This document shows positions 10,279 through 21,480 of a stretch of 64,000 bases of DNA, piece after piece. The position numbers were made by a program, and so were the translations under genes. The number at the start of each line of letters is the position of its first letter. Position 1 is the stretch's first letter. The DNA is from Iris pallida. Its lineage: Eukaryota > Streptophyta > Magnoliopsida > Asparagales > Iridaceae. The notes below the pieces were generated by a model, which did not search any database, was not told the DNA's origin, and saw only the letters and a list, made by a program, of their open reading frames with translations. Where the stretch lies: assembly GCA_029216955.1 (NCBI GenBank), contig JANAVB010042220.1, positions 14,399,904 through 14,463,903 of the forward strand, given 5' to 3'.

Positions 10279-12607
10279 ACATCCTTTCTTGGAATGTTAG
10301 GGGCCTAGCGAACAAACCCACCTTGAGAAGATTAATCAGTCTCAAAAAAATTCACAGGATTGACATCTTAGTAATCATTGAACCCAAAATCCCCCACAAG
10401 AAACTCAAATCCATCCAGCTTCAGTTGGGCTTCCCCTCCGTTGTTGCGGGATGCTACGACATCTGGATCCTCTTTGCGGCCGACATCAAGTTCAGTACCA
10501 TCCACGACTCGAAGCAGGTGCTCTCGTGTTGGGTGGAACAACCCATGCTCTAGTCCCGATCCCTCTTTTCTGTAGTACACGGCAGCTGTGACATCTCTGA
10601 ACACAAACAGCTTTGGGAAGTCCTGAGAGACACTCACCTTAACCTCATCAACCTCCCGTGGCTCTGTGTAGGTGACTTCAATGCCATTACATGCAGAGAC
10701 GAGAAGTCGGGGGGCCGCCCGCCCCCACCGACGGCTATAAATGATTTCAACAACTTCATATTCCACGCTCACCTATCCCCCCTTCAGTTCTCTGGCAACG
10801 CTTTCACCTGGTGAAACTGCAGGAAGGTGCCCGGCGACAATACTTCCGCTTGGATCGTGCCCTTTTCAATGCTCAGTAGTCAGACATGGGGATCATCTCC
10901 AACCTCTCGTACCTCAACTCTACTGAATCAGACCATTCCCCCCTCCTCATCGAAATCAACAACAACTTGAACCAGACTAAGAAAAGTTTTCGCTTTTTTG
11001 ACCTCTGGAGTCATCACCTCCAGTTCAGGAACATCGTGGCAACCGCTTGGAGCACCCCTGTCGTCCCCGACCCCTAATTCGAATGGCGACCAAGCTGAAA
11101 GCCATAAGAAAAGCCCTTCATGTATGGAGTAAGGATGCCTTTGGTGACATCTGCCAGGTCATCCGTACGGCTGAGGACGACGTTACCCGCGCGGAGATTC
11201 TATTCGTATCTGACAGATCTCCTGCATCCCCTGCTTCCCTCAACCTCACCAGAGCACTGCTGAAGTTTCGACTGAAAGTTAAGGCAGAATTCTGGAAACA
11301 AAAATCTAGGCTCACTTGGGACATTAAAGGTGACAGAAACTCTAGCTACTTCCACTCCTGTGTCAAGGGGTGCAGACAATAAATTAACCTCCATCAGATC
11401 GCCGACGAGAGTGGCCACATCCTTAAAGATCAACGGGGTATCCAATCTGCCGCCACTAATTTCTACTCCCAGTTATTCACTAAAGATGTTATTGTCAAGG
11501 ACGTAGAATTACTAGCGGAAATTCCTTTTTTGATTGATGATATTGATAATACTCAGCTGCAACTTATTTCTTCCTCCGCAGTTTGGGCCCTGAATAAACA
11601 TAGTACGCCAGTACCAGACGGATTCAATGGTGTCTTCTTTCGATCTTGTTGGGGCATCATCAAGTCGGATATCCATGAGACGGTAACAGCCTTCTTTCAA
11701 GGAGCGAGGTACCCCAGATCGATTTCCTGTACTAACCTAATTCTCATCTCCAAGAAGACAACCCAAAGACCTTTAAAGACTTTTTCCCCCTGAGCTTGTG
11801 CACCTTCACCAACAAAATCATCTCGAAGATCATTGACAATCGCATGTCCGGGCTTCTTCCCAAGATTATCTTCGAGGAGAAAAGTGACTTTGTTTGTGGT
11901 CGAAACATTTTAGACAACATCCTGCTGGCTCAGGAAATGATCACTTGTATGAAATTTTCGGCCAGGGGTGGGAACATTTCCATCAAGCTTGACATGGAGA
12001 AAGTATACGATAGACTAGACTGGCAATTCATGATATGGGTGTTCAGGGCTTTCAGATTCTCGGAGACCTGGATTGACATCGTGTATAGATCCATTAGTAA
12101 TTGCTGGTTCTCCAAAGTAGTCAACGGACAAGCCGAGGGTTTCTTTAAATCTAGTAGAGGAGTCAGGCAAGGAGACCCATTATCATCCACCATCTTCATC
12201 ATTGCTGTAGAAGCTCTTAGTAGAAATCTCAACAAAATGGTCGGCTCTCTCCGTTTCCAGCACTATCATACCACCAGCGGTTGTCCGATCATCACCCACC
12301 TAGCATACGCTGACAACATCCTTATTTTCTTCTCTAGCGATATTGGGTCCATGGAAGTGGTTCACGATACGCTAGAGAGATACACCAGATGCTCAGGTCA
12401 GTGTGTCAACCCCAACAAGAGTGTCATCTACACCCACCACTCGGCCAACAGGGAACATTCTTCCATCCTCACCAACATAACTTCCTTCTCAGTTATGTAT
12501 CCGCTGTTCTCTTACTTAGGGTGCCCGCTGGTGTACGGTAGATCCAACGCGGGTCTTCGAATGGCTGGTGGACAAAATTAGGAAAAAAATCGAGGGATGG
12601 CACAATG
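10272..12607 (+). pseudogene. LINE ORF2: endonuclease plus reverse transcriptase, multiply broken
   Basis: In the family ORF2 nicks the target and copies element RNA. The ATG at 10272 opens onto LSWNVRGLANKP, the endonuclease N-terminal motif. After a break near 10550 the endonuclease goes on in another frame with VGDFNAI (10671-10688), a stop at 10812-10814, RLDRALFN in a third frame, and SDHSPL near 10930. The RT follows from about 11530: PVPDGFNGVFF, a frameshift near 11762, LDMEKVYDRLDW, GVRQGDPLSS (12161-12190), and the catalytic box at 12306-12317, which reads YADN and not YADD. A further frameshift near 12550 precedes FEWLVDKIRKKIEGWHNA, then a stop. The protein cannot be functional. 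Confidence 0.85.
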
Positions 12608-13110
12608 CGTAACACGATCTTACCGCGTAGGACAAAATGGGGTACCCCATGCATGAAAACTCAACGACTAGGACGTCGTGCGGGCGATCGAGGACCGACA
12701 CCATTCTACTATGGGTATAAACGGCGGACGACCACGCAGCCTGTCGTACGGCGCCCTATGGGCGTCGAAAAGACGTCATAAGGGCATCGTGGACGAAGTG
12801 AGGCATTGAGTTGCCGGCGTCGAAAGACGTCGGCCGTCCCGTGAGGCTATGGAGCACGTAGAGTGCGCAAGGCGCACGTGTGGGGCGATGATGAAAAAGA
12901 CAGTACGGACAAGATCCGTACGAAGGATCCGAAGCGACATGACGACCGGCTAAAAATCATGTGCGGGGAGACACATGATTTAACTGAGCCCACACGTGCT
13001 AGATTTTTTTTAAAATAAATTATTTATATACACACACACATATAAAAGCAGCAAATGAATTAGTTCTACATTCAGAACGTGTAAGACCGAAAGGTTCTAA
13101 AGATTCATTT
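12608..13110. other. CpG-dense unassigned block joined to an AT-rich tail
   Basis: About 380 bp immediately after the LINE break are rich in CG dinucleotides and ACGT/GACGTC strings. Two variants of GGCGTCGAAAAGACGTC occur near 12762 and 12816. From 12990 the composition turns AT-rich with a short CA run at 13030-13040. No reading frame or family is recognisable. Confidence 0.4.
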
Positions 13111-13119
13111 CTTCAGAAG

Positions 13120-13790
13120 AAGAGACTGAATAATATAACACACCTTAAATACTTTTGAACAAATAGCTCCTGATGAAACATCTTCTGTAGAGAAAAGTTC
13201 ATGATGATCAGGAAGATGTCATGAACAAAAAAAATCCAATTCTTAAAGTTTATCACTCCGGTTGAGGATATGTCTCGAATACCAGAAGAGACTGAGAAAG
13301 ATGCATCGATACCCAACAAATCTATATATTCATGAGAAATTTAGAATCGAGAAAATTTTGTCATGATTGACATTAGCAAATGAGAATAAAGGGGTGGTGA
13401 AAATAAAGCATAACACAGGATCACAAATAACTCTTGAATGTTGAAAATAATAATGGAAAGATGCGATATCTCTCGCAATAAATAGAGTTTTCGGTCCTAT
13501 AATACAAAACTCAAATGGAATAAACCATGTAGGTTTTGAATGGAGGTTTGTAACAAGTAGAATGAGAGATCCAAATGTATAGAGCAATGTTAGCCGCTCA
13601 AGAATTCTCAAAATGACCATCAATAGAATATGAATAAATATATTCCCTAATCATGACTAGACAATAAAATCTACAAATCCTCGAAAGATTTAAATCTCCA
13701 TGTATATCATTGAATGATATCATGATATCCCCAAAGGATTTGCAAAATGATCCATGTATGAAATAAAACCATCCAAAAGAATGTGATAGG
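13120..13790 (+). pseudogene. Relic of a Ty1/Copia pol (region before and at the start of RT)
   Basis: The plus strand, read with many stops and frame changes, preserves strings that match the Copia segment between integrase and RT. They are WKDAIS near 13456 and RVFGPIIQ followed by NHVGFEWRFV near 13485-13545, equivalent to the family's WKDAI...VFGPIV...VGYKWVF pattern. Acidic linker sequence lies before it (TPVEDMSRIPEETEKDASIP near 13255), and weak DIPKGF and SMYEIK strings near 13730-13770 follow. It is an old, non-functional fragment and is cut by the G0 LTR at 13791. The call rests on short motifs only. Confidence 0.5.
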
Positions 13791-14208
13791 TGTTCGACGT
13801 AACAAAAGGTTGAACGAACTTTTTTACTTTATTGAACATATAAGGTATCTGTGTACAAAGAAGGAAGTCCTAAACAGGATATTCTAAGTACAAGAAGAAG
13901 AGGTTTCTAGAAAAGTGTGACAGTGGAGATCGAGCGCTGTAGTGGCTCTTTTACTCCGTTGATGATCTGACGATAAATAAACCTTACTATGGCTCTCTGG
14001 CGCCTTTGATGGGACTTTGGGGTCACCGATCAAGAGACTGTATGTATGAGAAGATCCCTTAAAGATGGTTGGTTGGTTGGTTCTTTGGTTGATAGGTGGA
14101 TGAGGGTAGTCGACTCTTCGTAGATAGAGATCGTTGCTCCTTTGAAGACTGTCGATTGTCAATGTTCTCTCTCATTTTTCATTATTTTGGTGGAAGAAGA
14201 ACTCCTTC

Positions 14209-14219
14209 TATTTATAGAG
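14209..14219 (-). promoter_or_regulatory. TATA box of the G0 LTR
   Basis: CTATAAATAG on the minus strand is followed downstream by a CT- and CCAAC-rich leader and the AATAAA near 13830. Confidence 0.55.
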
Positions 14220-14559
14220 AACCGAGCACATATGAGATGTGCATTAGGGTTCCTGAGATATGAAAGAATCTACTGTCATTGCACGGTACGGACTTCTACG
14301 ACACTAACACGTGGTGGACATCGAGATTTTCCTCAAACGAGATCTTTAGTGGTTATAAACATAATCGAAGGAGGTGACATGTGCGCGTGCTGATTTGCCT
14401 GCTCGGATACAGCCGAGTAAATCTTGGGATTTTATCCTGGATTTGGAGTCTAATTGATCCTCGTCTAAGATTTAAATCAATCTGATATGATATCAATCAT
14501 GATTTAATCCCAATCTTCTCTGCAAGAGGTGGTTTAAACAAACTAATTATGGTGGACCC

Positions 14560-15225
14560 ATGCTTTATGTGCCTCTAGTGAGGACTAAGTGCTGCTGTGC
14601 TTCTGGGGCGACGAGTAGATCGTGCTTCTGGAGACGACGGAACCTCTGTGCTTTCAGGCGACGAGTGGACTTGGCTTCAAATGACAATGAGACTTCTGTG
14701 CATATAAAGCAACTTATGAAGCTATGTTTCGGGCTACCGGAGTCACTGTGCTATAGGCGACAAGTAGGCTTGTGCTTCAGGTTGGCGAGGTTACTGTGCT
14801 TTTGGAGCGACAGGTTGACTTGTATTGGTTACGATGGGAGTTTTTAAGTCTCTTATAGAGAAGTGACTTAAGCTTCTGATCCCGAGCAGACGACTACACC
14901 GTAGGAATAGAGATAGTGTGAGCATATCACCATCCCACGCCTCATGTGGACGCAAGTAGGTAGCTGTGTCTCTGAACAGTGAAGGCGTTGGCTGTGAAGG
15001 GAAGGGTATGACACCCCTGTGCATCTAAGATTGGCACATACAGGTAGCTACACTTCTGGAGTGAAGACACTGGCTTCTGAAGTAAAAGAAGGGGATGAGG
15101 GCCTACCACCATCTTGTTTCTGAGGTTGGCGCAGGAAGGTGGCTGCACCTCTAGCTTGAAGGCTTTGGCTTCTACAAAGTACTGAGTTACTGATATGCTT
15201 CTGAGAGGCTGCGCCCACAAAAAAA
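14560..15225. repeat. Degenerate repeats in the U3 of the G0 LTR
   Basis: GTGCTTCTGG-GGCGACGAGTAG-like units of roughly 50-60 bp recur about ten times with heavy divergence. The same CAGAAGC string also occurs at the LTR 5' end and in the internal strip beyond the polypurine tract. Confidence 0.5.
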
Positions 15226-15751
15226 TTAGAACATGCTTTTGTGGAGGTATCTTCTAGCGTATGTATTGAAATAAAGGAAGGTTGCGCTTGGATGAAGACT
15301 GCATCCCTTGTAGATCCCTCTAGGCTTCTGTCGAATCTGTACTAGACCCGTTGTAGAATAATAGAATGAAGAACAGATGGCAACTCTAGAGGGAGGGGGG
15401 TGAATAGAGTTTATAGCGATAATAGCCAATTAAAAATTAAACTCTTTCACAAGCTAAAATTAATCAGAGTAAATGCGAAAATAAATAAGGAGCAAAAAAG
15501 CATACGCAAACACAGCCGATTTTAACCTGGTTTCTGTCACCCTCATTTCCTGTATTTCCCGTATTTCGTATTTATACTCGTATCTGGATTTTGGCATGTA
15601 TTTTTATTTTTCTCAACTTGTGGAATTTTGGTATTTCTCGTATTCTTGGGTTTTTGGCATGGCTCGGTTTTAATTGGATTAGGTTTGGTTTGGTTTAATG
15701 AGCATTGGATCACCTTAACCTATTCTCCACCCTCAACCCACCACAACTCCC

Positions 15752-15764
15752 CCTCTTTATAACC
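15752..15764 (+). promoter_or_regulatory. TATA-like promoter element of the solo LTR
   Basis: CTCTTTATAACCCC is followed at a promoter-like distance by a CT-rich leader (15770-15855). The LTR at 63389 has the same arrangement at about 63640. Confidence 0.45.
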
Positions 15765-16214
15765 CCCACCTACCACTCTCTCTCCTCATAACTTCCACCA
15801 TTAATTTCCTTCTTCTTCTTCTTCTTCTCCTTCCTCCACAACTCTCCTAACCCTAGGCAAGTGCACCTTGCCACTTCATAAGAGCCCTATTTTCTTGGTT
15901 TATTTGCTAGATTAGGACATGGTGATCAACATTAGAACTTGGTGTTTTGTGATTTGAAGTCTCCTTTGCTCTAGATCTAAGTTATTTCTATTTTCGGATT
16001 TTATATGTTTGATCTCTTTAAGTTAGATTTTCATGGGTTTTGGTGTTTCCAAGTGGAAGAGCATTCAGTTTCACCGAAGTTGGAACTTTGGATATCTGGA
16101 TTTGGAGTTCGGATGGCCAAGTTATGATGCTTTGAAGCCTTGGGTTCATCCATGGTGTTCTTGCTGTTTGGAGAAGACAGTGAGCAGTGTGTGCAGAGCT
16201 GTTTAGCTTACGCA

Positions 16215-16835
16215 CCCTGAACTACGTGCGCTCTTTAGCGTGCGTACGCAAACTTGAGTACGCTTCCTGTTGGAAGCGTGACTCCTTGAGCGTGCGTGAC
16301 TTTTCACGTACGCAGCTCTCTGTAGCGTGTGTGACTTTTCATCCACGCTGCTCTCTGTAGCGTGCGTGACTTTTCATCTACGTTGCTCTCTCAGCGTGCG
16401 TGACTCTTCACGTATGCAGCTCTCTGTAGCGTGCGTGACTTTTCACGTACACTGCTCCCTTGAGCGTGCGTGACTTTTTACGTACGCAGCTCCCTTGAGC
16501 GTGCGTGACTTTTTACCCATGCTGCTCTCTGTAGCATGCGTGACTTTTCACCTACGCTGCTCCCTGTAGCGTGCGTGACTTTTCACCTACGCTGCTCTCT
16601 CAGAGTGCGTGACTTTTCATGTACGCTGCTCCCATGAGCATGCGTAACTTTTCACGAACGCTGCTCCCCTTGAGCGTGCGTGACTTTTCATGTACGCTGC
16701 TCCCCTTGAGTGTGCATTGGTATGCAGACTTGAGTGTGCCTTGGTATGCAGAATTGAGCGAGCCTTGCGTGCGTGCTTTTGTGCGTACGCAGCTTCCCTG
16801 CGTGCGTGCTTTTGCACGTATGCTGTCCCTTGACC
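16215..16835. repeat. Minisatellite inside the solo LTR, unit about 36 bp
   Basis: The unit GTAGCGTGCGTGACTTTTCA followed by CGTACGCTGCTCTCT repeats about 15 times with variants (CCCTTGAGC in place of TCTGTAGC). The last copies change to TTGGTATGCAG and GCGTGCGTGCTTTTG forms. Confidence 0.85.
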
Positions 16836-19269
16836 CCTTGCTTAATCCATTGGCTCTTAGAGTTTTGGTTTTATATCTTTAAGCTTGGCTCTTCTATAAC
16901 CCTGTACCTTGATATTTTATTAGATATTTTATGCCCATTTTATATTCTTACGTCTTTTGTCATGAACTTGATTTTACTTAATATGTTTGGAATGACTATT
17001 GTACACGGCATGGTATGACAAGGAACTAGCATAACACGACAGTGACCCGTAGTGGTACACTCCTGACATGACCAACCTGACATGATAGTGGCCCGTCGTG
17101 GCGCACTCCTGACAAGTACCCTGACATGATTTATCTTAACGCTGTTGCGACGGCTAACTTAACTTGACTTGCCTTGACACCGTGGGTAGTTCTTTCTTGC
17201 TTGCTAAATCCACTTGTCCTGTCTTGCATCATGTCTAGGATGGGACTCCTGAGTACCACGGTCAGGAGTACCTACTAAAATGGATTAAGATTAATAACTA
17301 GAATAACACAGTAGTCATGAAGAGATGACACAGCTACAGGCAATCCCGTTACCTGGGCGCTCTTGGGATCTGTAGCCTGCCGTCGAGTAGGGCATATTTC
17401 CAGTACACCGTCGCGTGTTGCACCCTCTAAGTCACCTAAGGGTACATGCATCTCCTGGACGATGTACCCACCTGAATTCAACCCTAACTTTCGACCTGGG
17501 TAACCTGGATGGTCTGCAGGGCTTGTGGCTGTGGAATCATCTCATTGCATCTTGTTAGTAATTAGGCCTGTGATAATCCTAGTTAGTTAAAGTAGTAAGC
17601 CGTAGTATCTGCTTGGCCGTGATTGATTGAATGAGGTATAACCAGTCTAGCCATGTCTTGATTCAGTACAAGAGTGCTCCCTGTCTTGATTTCTTGCATT
17701 ATTATCTTGCCGATAAATGGTAGGAAACCAAGTTCTGTTCAGATGAAGGGTTACAACCCCGGTCCTTGTTTGGTTTACGGGTTGTAACCTGGCTGTCGGA
17801 ATAGTTCCATGGTTATCTCGTCGTATATCATCCTGACATGTTTTCGTAAATTCTAATTTTAAATATTAGATTTTCTTGTGCTAATTGCTGGCTTTTGTTC
17901 TTATTTCGTGGCCCCCTTGTGGCACTTGCTCTTTCTGGGGTTGACCCAGCTGGTTTTGTATGGCCAGATTTTGGAGCAGCTCCCGAGGATCTACCAAGCT
18001 TCCAGCCCAATGGTGGCGACTAGAAGGAACCTGGGCTACGAGTGGGTTTTCTATTTTGTTTCGCTCACTCTGTTGTAAAACTATTCTTTTGAGGCGTTTA
18101 GCCGACGAGCACCTGTTAGCTCGATGCACTTTTACTTACTGTCTGCCTACGGGCTGTAAACATGATTGACAAATCCTAGGGTTGATCATGTATGACTAAA
18201 CTCTTGCTAGTCCTAACATTTTGTAACGACTAGCTTCATGATCAGCTGAATATGTAATATTTGGGACGCCTTATTATTGTATATTTAATGATCATACATC
18301 TTGCGACTTTACTTACTTGTGGTGATTGAGACACTAGGCTTGTTCATGACCATAAGAGACTGTTGGCTTGTAGAAAACCCTCACATATCTAGACAGCCGT
18401 GACCGTATATCGAGGTGGTTCCATTTCAATATACGTAGCTGGCTATGTCTGCCCCCGCTCTCGAGTATTCTGGTTCTGGGGCATGACAGTTTCCCTCGTG
18501 GAGGACTAGTCCAGGCCTGAGAACTCTAGCTCAGGATTAAATCTACTATTTGTGAAATAGTAGTTACACCCCGTGCCTTTTCTTTAGAAGAGCACGTCAA
18601 CTTCTTACAAAGGATCGGAGTGGCAATGCTTGAAATTTTCCAAGCGACTTCTTGAACTCTTGCACACGACTCCTAACTGAGAGATGCTGAGCACTCGAGG
18701 CTTAGGAAGCTTGTGGCTAGTAGATGAAGAAGGGTATGGCTTGTATTGAGTTTTTAAGAGAAGAGAAGAGAAGATTGGATGAATGAAAATGAGAGAATTC
18801 ATGGCCTATTTATAGGATATTAGCAGGCAGAATTCGGCCAGAATTCTGGTAGGATTTTTCAAATATTTGGCCGTTGGACAACTAGCAACCAGCCAACCCT
18901 AAAAATTAGGGTGCTGATTTTTAGGGGACAGAGTTCGGCCCGAACTCTGTGTGGAGGCAGAGTTCAGCCCGAACTCTGTCTCCAGAGCACAGAATGGGTC
19001 TTAAGGTCCAATGGGCTTATTTTGATGTGTGGAGCTTATGGATTTTGGGTAGGTTATAGGTAAAGTCTCAAGAGCTCAGCACAACTCAGCTTACATCAGT
19101 CTAGACTCAATAAATATAAAAATACAGACTCAACAATGACTTGAAATTGCAAAACTGAGCTGTCGTCTGACTTGAGCTGGATGTAGTCGTCGTGTGTCTA
19201 ATTAAATTATTACAAGTATTATTTAGTCAATGTTATCAATATTTGGTTGACAGTGACTTTGTGTCAACA

Positions 19270-19283
19270 ATCTCCCCCATATT
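19270..19283 (-). promoter_or_regulatory. Polypurine tract of the Copia element
   Basis: On the minus strand ATATGGGGGAGATTG abuts the 3' LTR; it would prime plus-strand DNA synthesis. Variants with CTCCCCC on the plus strand recur at 19379, 19470 and 19535. Confidence 0.8.
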
Positions 19284-19808
19284 GATAATTGACAAAATAA
19301 TAATTGTATATTCAATATTCATACCTGGACACATGTAAAGCATAGCTCCCCCATAATCAGTACCGAGCTTAAAAAAAAAGCTCCCCCGTAAACAATGCAT
19401 CTTGTTGGCCTGATAAGAACATTCTTCCAAAAGCACATATAGACAAAAAGAATATAGAATATACATATCTCCCCCTTTTGGCCTGATAAGAACATTCTTC
19501 CAAAAGCACATATATACAAAAAGAATATACATATCTCCCCCTTTTGGCATTTAGCAATTTAAGATAAGTAATAACTGGCAAACACACTAAAAGATAAGAG
19601 AAGAAACTGCATATAAACTGATATAACGACCAAATGTCTCAAGTGTCATAATAGAAATAACATAAACTGATAGAACTACCAAAGTCTCAAAAGTCACAAC
19701 TCATAATAAGTCGAATACAAACCAAGTACATAAAAGCAACTAAAAGCAAAATGCATAAACCATAATCTATGATCCTCAGTAGCAGTAGCAGGGAGCAGTC
19801 CATATCCA
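19284..19808. other. Copia 3' untranslated strip with a duplicated segment
   Basis: A segment of about 80 bp with CTCCCCCTTTTGGCCTGATAAG and AACATTCTTCCAAAAGCACA is present twice (from about 19407 and from about 19470). No gene is seen. Confidence 0.55.
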
Positions 19809-21094
19809 TCATCGAGTGCGTGAAGGCCCAGCGTCGTCCGATGGATCAGTAAAGGAGCGACGAGGGTCCACGAAGGCTGCATCTGGATCCAAGTAGCGAA
19901 TGACCCAAGGGTCATCGATACGATAGCCCTCACGACTGGGATCTCGCTCCATAGGAATAGGCATGAAAGGATGGCGAGACATGGAATACCGAATATCATG
20001 CAGCGAGTTGCTGATGGCACTCATCTGCAAGGTAGTTCGGTAATCCAGCTGAGTCCAACGATTGTCCTCCAAGGTGAAGCGATCTTGGAGCATAGTCTGA
20101 AGAGACTCGAGAGTGGCAGGAGGAGGAGGAGGGTCCTGTCCAAGAGGAGGTGCATCTGGCTCATCATCAGAATGCTCAGACACGACTGGTGAGCCAACGG
20201 CCGCCTGAAGCCTCCGTGCCTTAGAGAGGAAGGCAGTGGCAGGTAAGAATGGACACTCATCAAGGGGTACATTAAACGCAGGAAAGATCATAGGAAGGTA
20301 TAATGCATAAACCAAAGATCTTGGTTTCTTCCTATAATTAATCATCTAATCCATCATTGTGCGTGGAAGATTAAAGGGAACATACAAGTGGAGATGATAC
20401 AATGCCGAGATTTCAAAATAAGTGACCTCATCGGTAGAACCCGCTTTGGATAGAATGGTGTTAAAAATGATCCGATAAAGTTTATAGAAATAGGGATTGA
20501 GGAATTTAGCCAAAAGTTTACGAGGACGTGTGTTAGGGCTACACAAGTCGTCCTTGAAGCTTTCAAGTGAAATCCCTTCGGGAAATTGAAATGATCGTCT
20601 TCCACAAGCTTTTCCCAAGAATTAGGCTCTTGAAGTTCAAGATATTCGGCCAATTCGAAATCGTCAAAAGAGATATCAATTCCCGTAACCCGTGAAAAAA
20701 TATGTGTATCATCATGGGTGAGGTTGCAGTAGAACATTTGAATAGCACTACGATAAATGACCGAATTTGTGGTAACAAGTTCATCAAGGCAAAGGTAATG
20801 AAAGAGTGCATCATATTGTGAGAATATAGTAAAGTTGATGGGGTATCCCGCAAACACCGGACGTGTCCGAAAATTACTAAACCAATCATTTGAGGCGTCT
20901 AGTGATACAAAAATTTGGTCGTCAAAAGTGTTTGGATCATGCGGACGTGGAGGATTGAACAATGGATGAATTTGTTGTTCAATGGCCGGTGCAACGGGTG
21001 GTGTAACGGGCGGTTCAACGCGAGGAGGAGCATTCGACGAGGATGCTTCTTCGGTCCGAAGTCTCTTTCCGCGGTTGAACAAACGTGGAGCCAT
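19809..21094 (-). pseudogene. Third ORF of the Copia element, in the env-like position
   Basis: This frame lies between pol and the polypurine tract, where SIRE-type elements carry an env-like gene. The ATG at 21094 begins MAPRLFNRGKRLRTEEASSS, a basic, serine-rich start. A globular region follows (FAGYPINFTIFSQYDALFHY, VIYRSAIQMFYCNLTHDD, VTGIDISFDDFELAEYLEL). It resembles the plant 'transposon protein' domain family found in many plant ORFs, though I recall this only from its pattern. A one-base shift near 20580 moves to a second frame, and a TAG at 20346-20348 interrupts it. The C-terminal third is proline-rich and acidic (DDEPDAPPLGQDPPPPP), ending at 19809. I see no signal peptide or clear membrane helix, so an envelope role is not supported. 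Confidence 0.6.
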
Positions 21095-21480
21095 AACACA
21101 ATAAAGATAATAAAGGAAATTGAGATATAAAAAAGTATGAAATTATACCTCAAACAAATGATGAACAATGACGGAGAATTGAAAAAGAGGCCTTCTTCTT
21201 GAGTTTGGGGAAGAAAAGAGCTCTAGAAATAAGAAATTAGGGTTAGGGTTTTGAGAGAAAGGTGTTTGAGAAGTAGAAAAGGTGGTAATGAAGAAGAAGA
21301 GGGAGGAGAACCCAAAAATATGGGAAAGGTTTCAAGTGGTCGGAGCAAATAATGGCCATTGGATCTTAATTTTGATCAACGGCTGAGACTGTTCCCGGTT
21401 CTGGAACAGTCAGCCCGAATTTGGCCCGAACTCTGATAAGGGCAGAGTTCGGCCCAAATTCTGGATCCTGGTCACAGAAT
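21095..21480 (-). promoter_or_regulatory. Leader upstream of Copia ORF3 with LTR-like near-palindromes
   Basis: Just 5' of ORF3 on the minus strand lie two copies of the CAGAGTTCGGCCC/GGGCCGAACTCTG motif (21413-21463) that also sits upstream of the TATA box in both LTRs. The block also shares GGCCATTGGA (GGCCGTTGGA in the LTR). A CT-rich stretch then leads to the ATG, resembling a plant 5' UTR. A convincing TATA box is not seen. An internal promoter is an inference. Confidence 0.35.

Larger units (their letters stand above)
7298..12607 (+). mobile_element. L1-type LINE (non-LTR retrotransposon), decayed and missing its 3' part
   Basis: A GC- and CT-rich leader of about 1.5 kb is followed by an ORF1 with a DUF4283-like domain and zinc knuckle, then an ORF2 with an apurinic endonuclease and a reverse transcriptase. 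This is the standard layout of plant L1-like elements. ORF2 homology stops at 12607 in the thumb region, well before the C-terminal part of a normal ORF2, and no poly(A) tail or 3' UTR follows. Loss of the 3' end is not the usual 5' truncation of LINEs, so a later deletion or rearrangement is likely. The 5' boundary is only the point where composition changes. Confidence 0.8.
15535..18488 (+). mobile_element. Solo LTR, probably of a Gypsy (Tekay/Del-like) element
   Basis: The block starts TGTCACCC and ends GGGGCATGACA, is 2954 bp long and is flanked by the perfect 5-bp duplication GTTTC (15530-15534, 18489-18493). It contains no gag or pol, only short random frames. A promoter-like TTTATAACCCCC at 15756 is followed by a CT-rich leader and CAAGTGCACCTTGCC. 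One LTR with an intact target duplication is the signature of recombination between two LTRs that removed the interior. A related LTR in the same orientation begins at 63389. The Gypsy assignment comes from the TGTCAC...GTGACA-like ends and the length. Confidence 0.85.
15367..19269 (-). repeat. 3' LTR of the Copia element (interrupted by a solo LTR)
   Basis: It matches the 5' LTR at 26986-27925 along its whole length in two pieces, 15367-15534 and 18494-19269. The TATA box reads CCTATAAATAGG on the minus strand at 18805-18816. Three near-palindromes of the type CAGAGTTCGGCCCGAACTCTG lie just upstream of it at 18829-18978. Confidence 0.93.

Noticed and set aside
16215..16835. Regularly spaced repeats considered as a CRISPR array
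   Set aside because: Units abut without unique spacers, lie inside a plant LTR, and no cas genes exist; it is a minisatellite.
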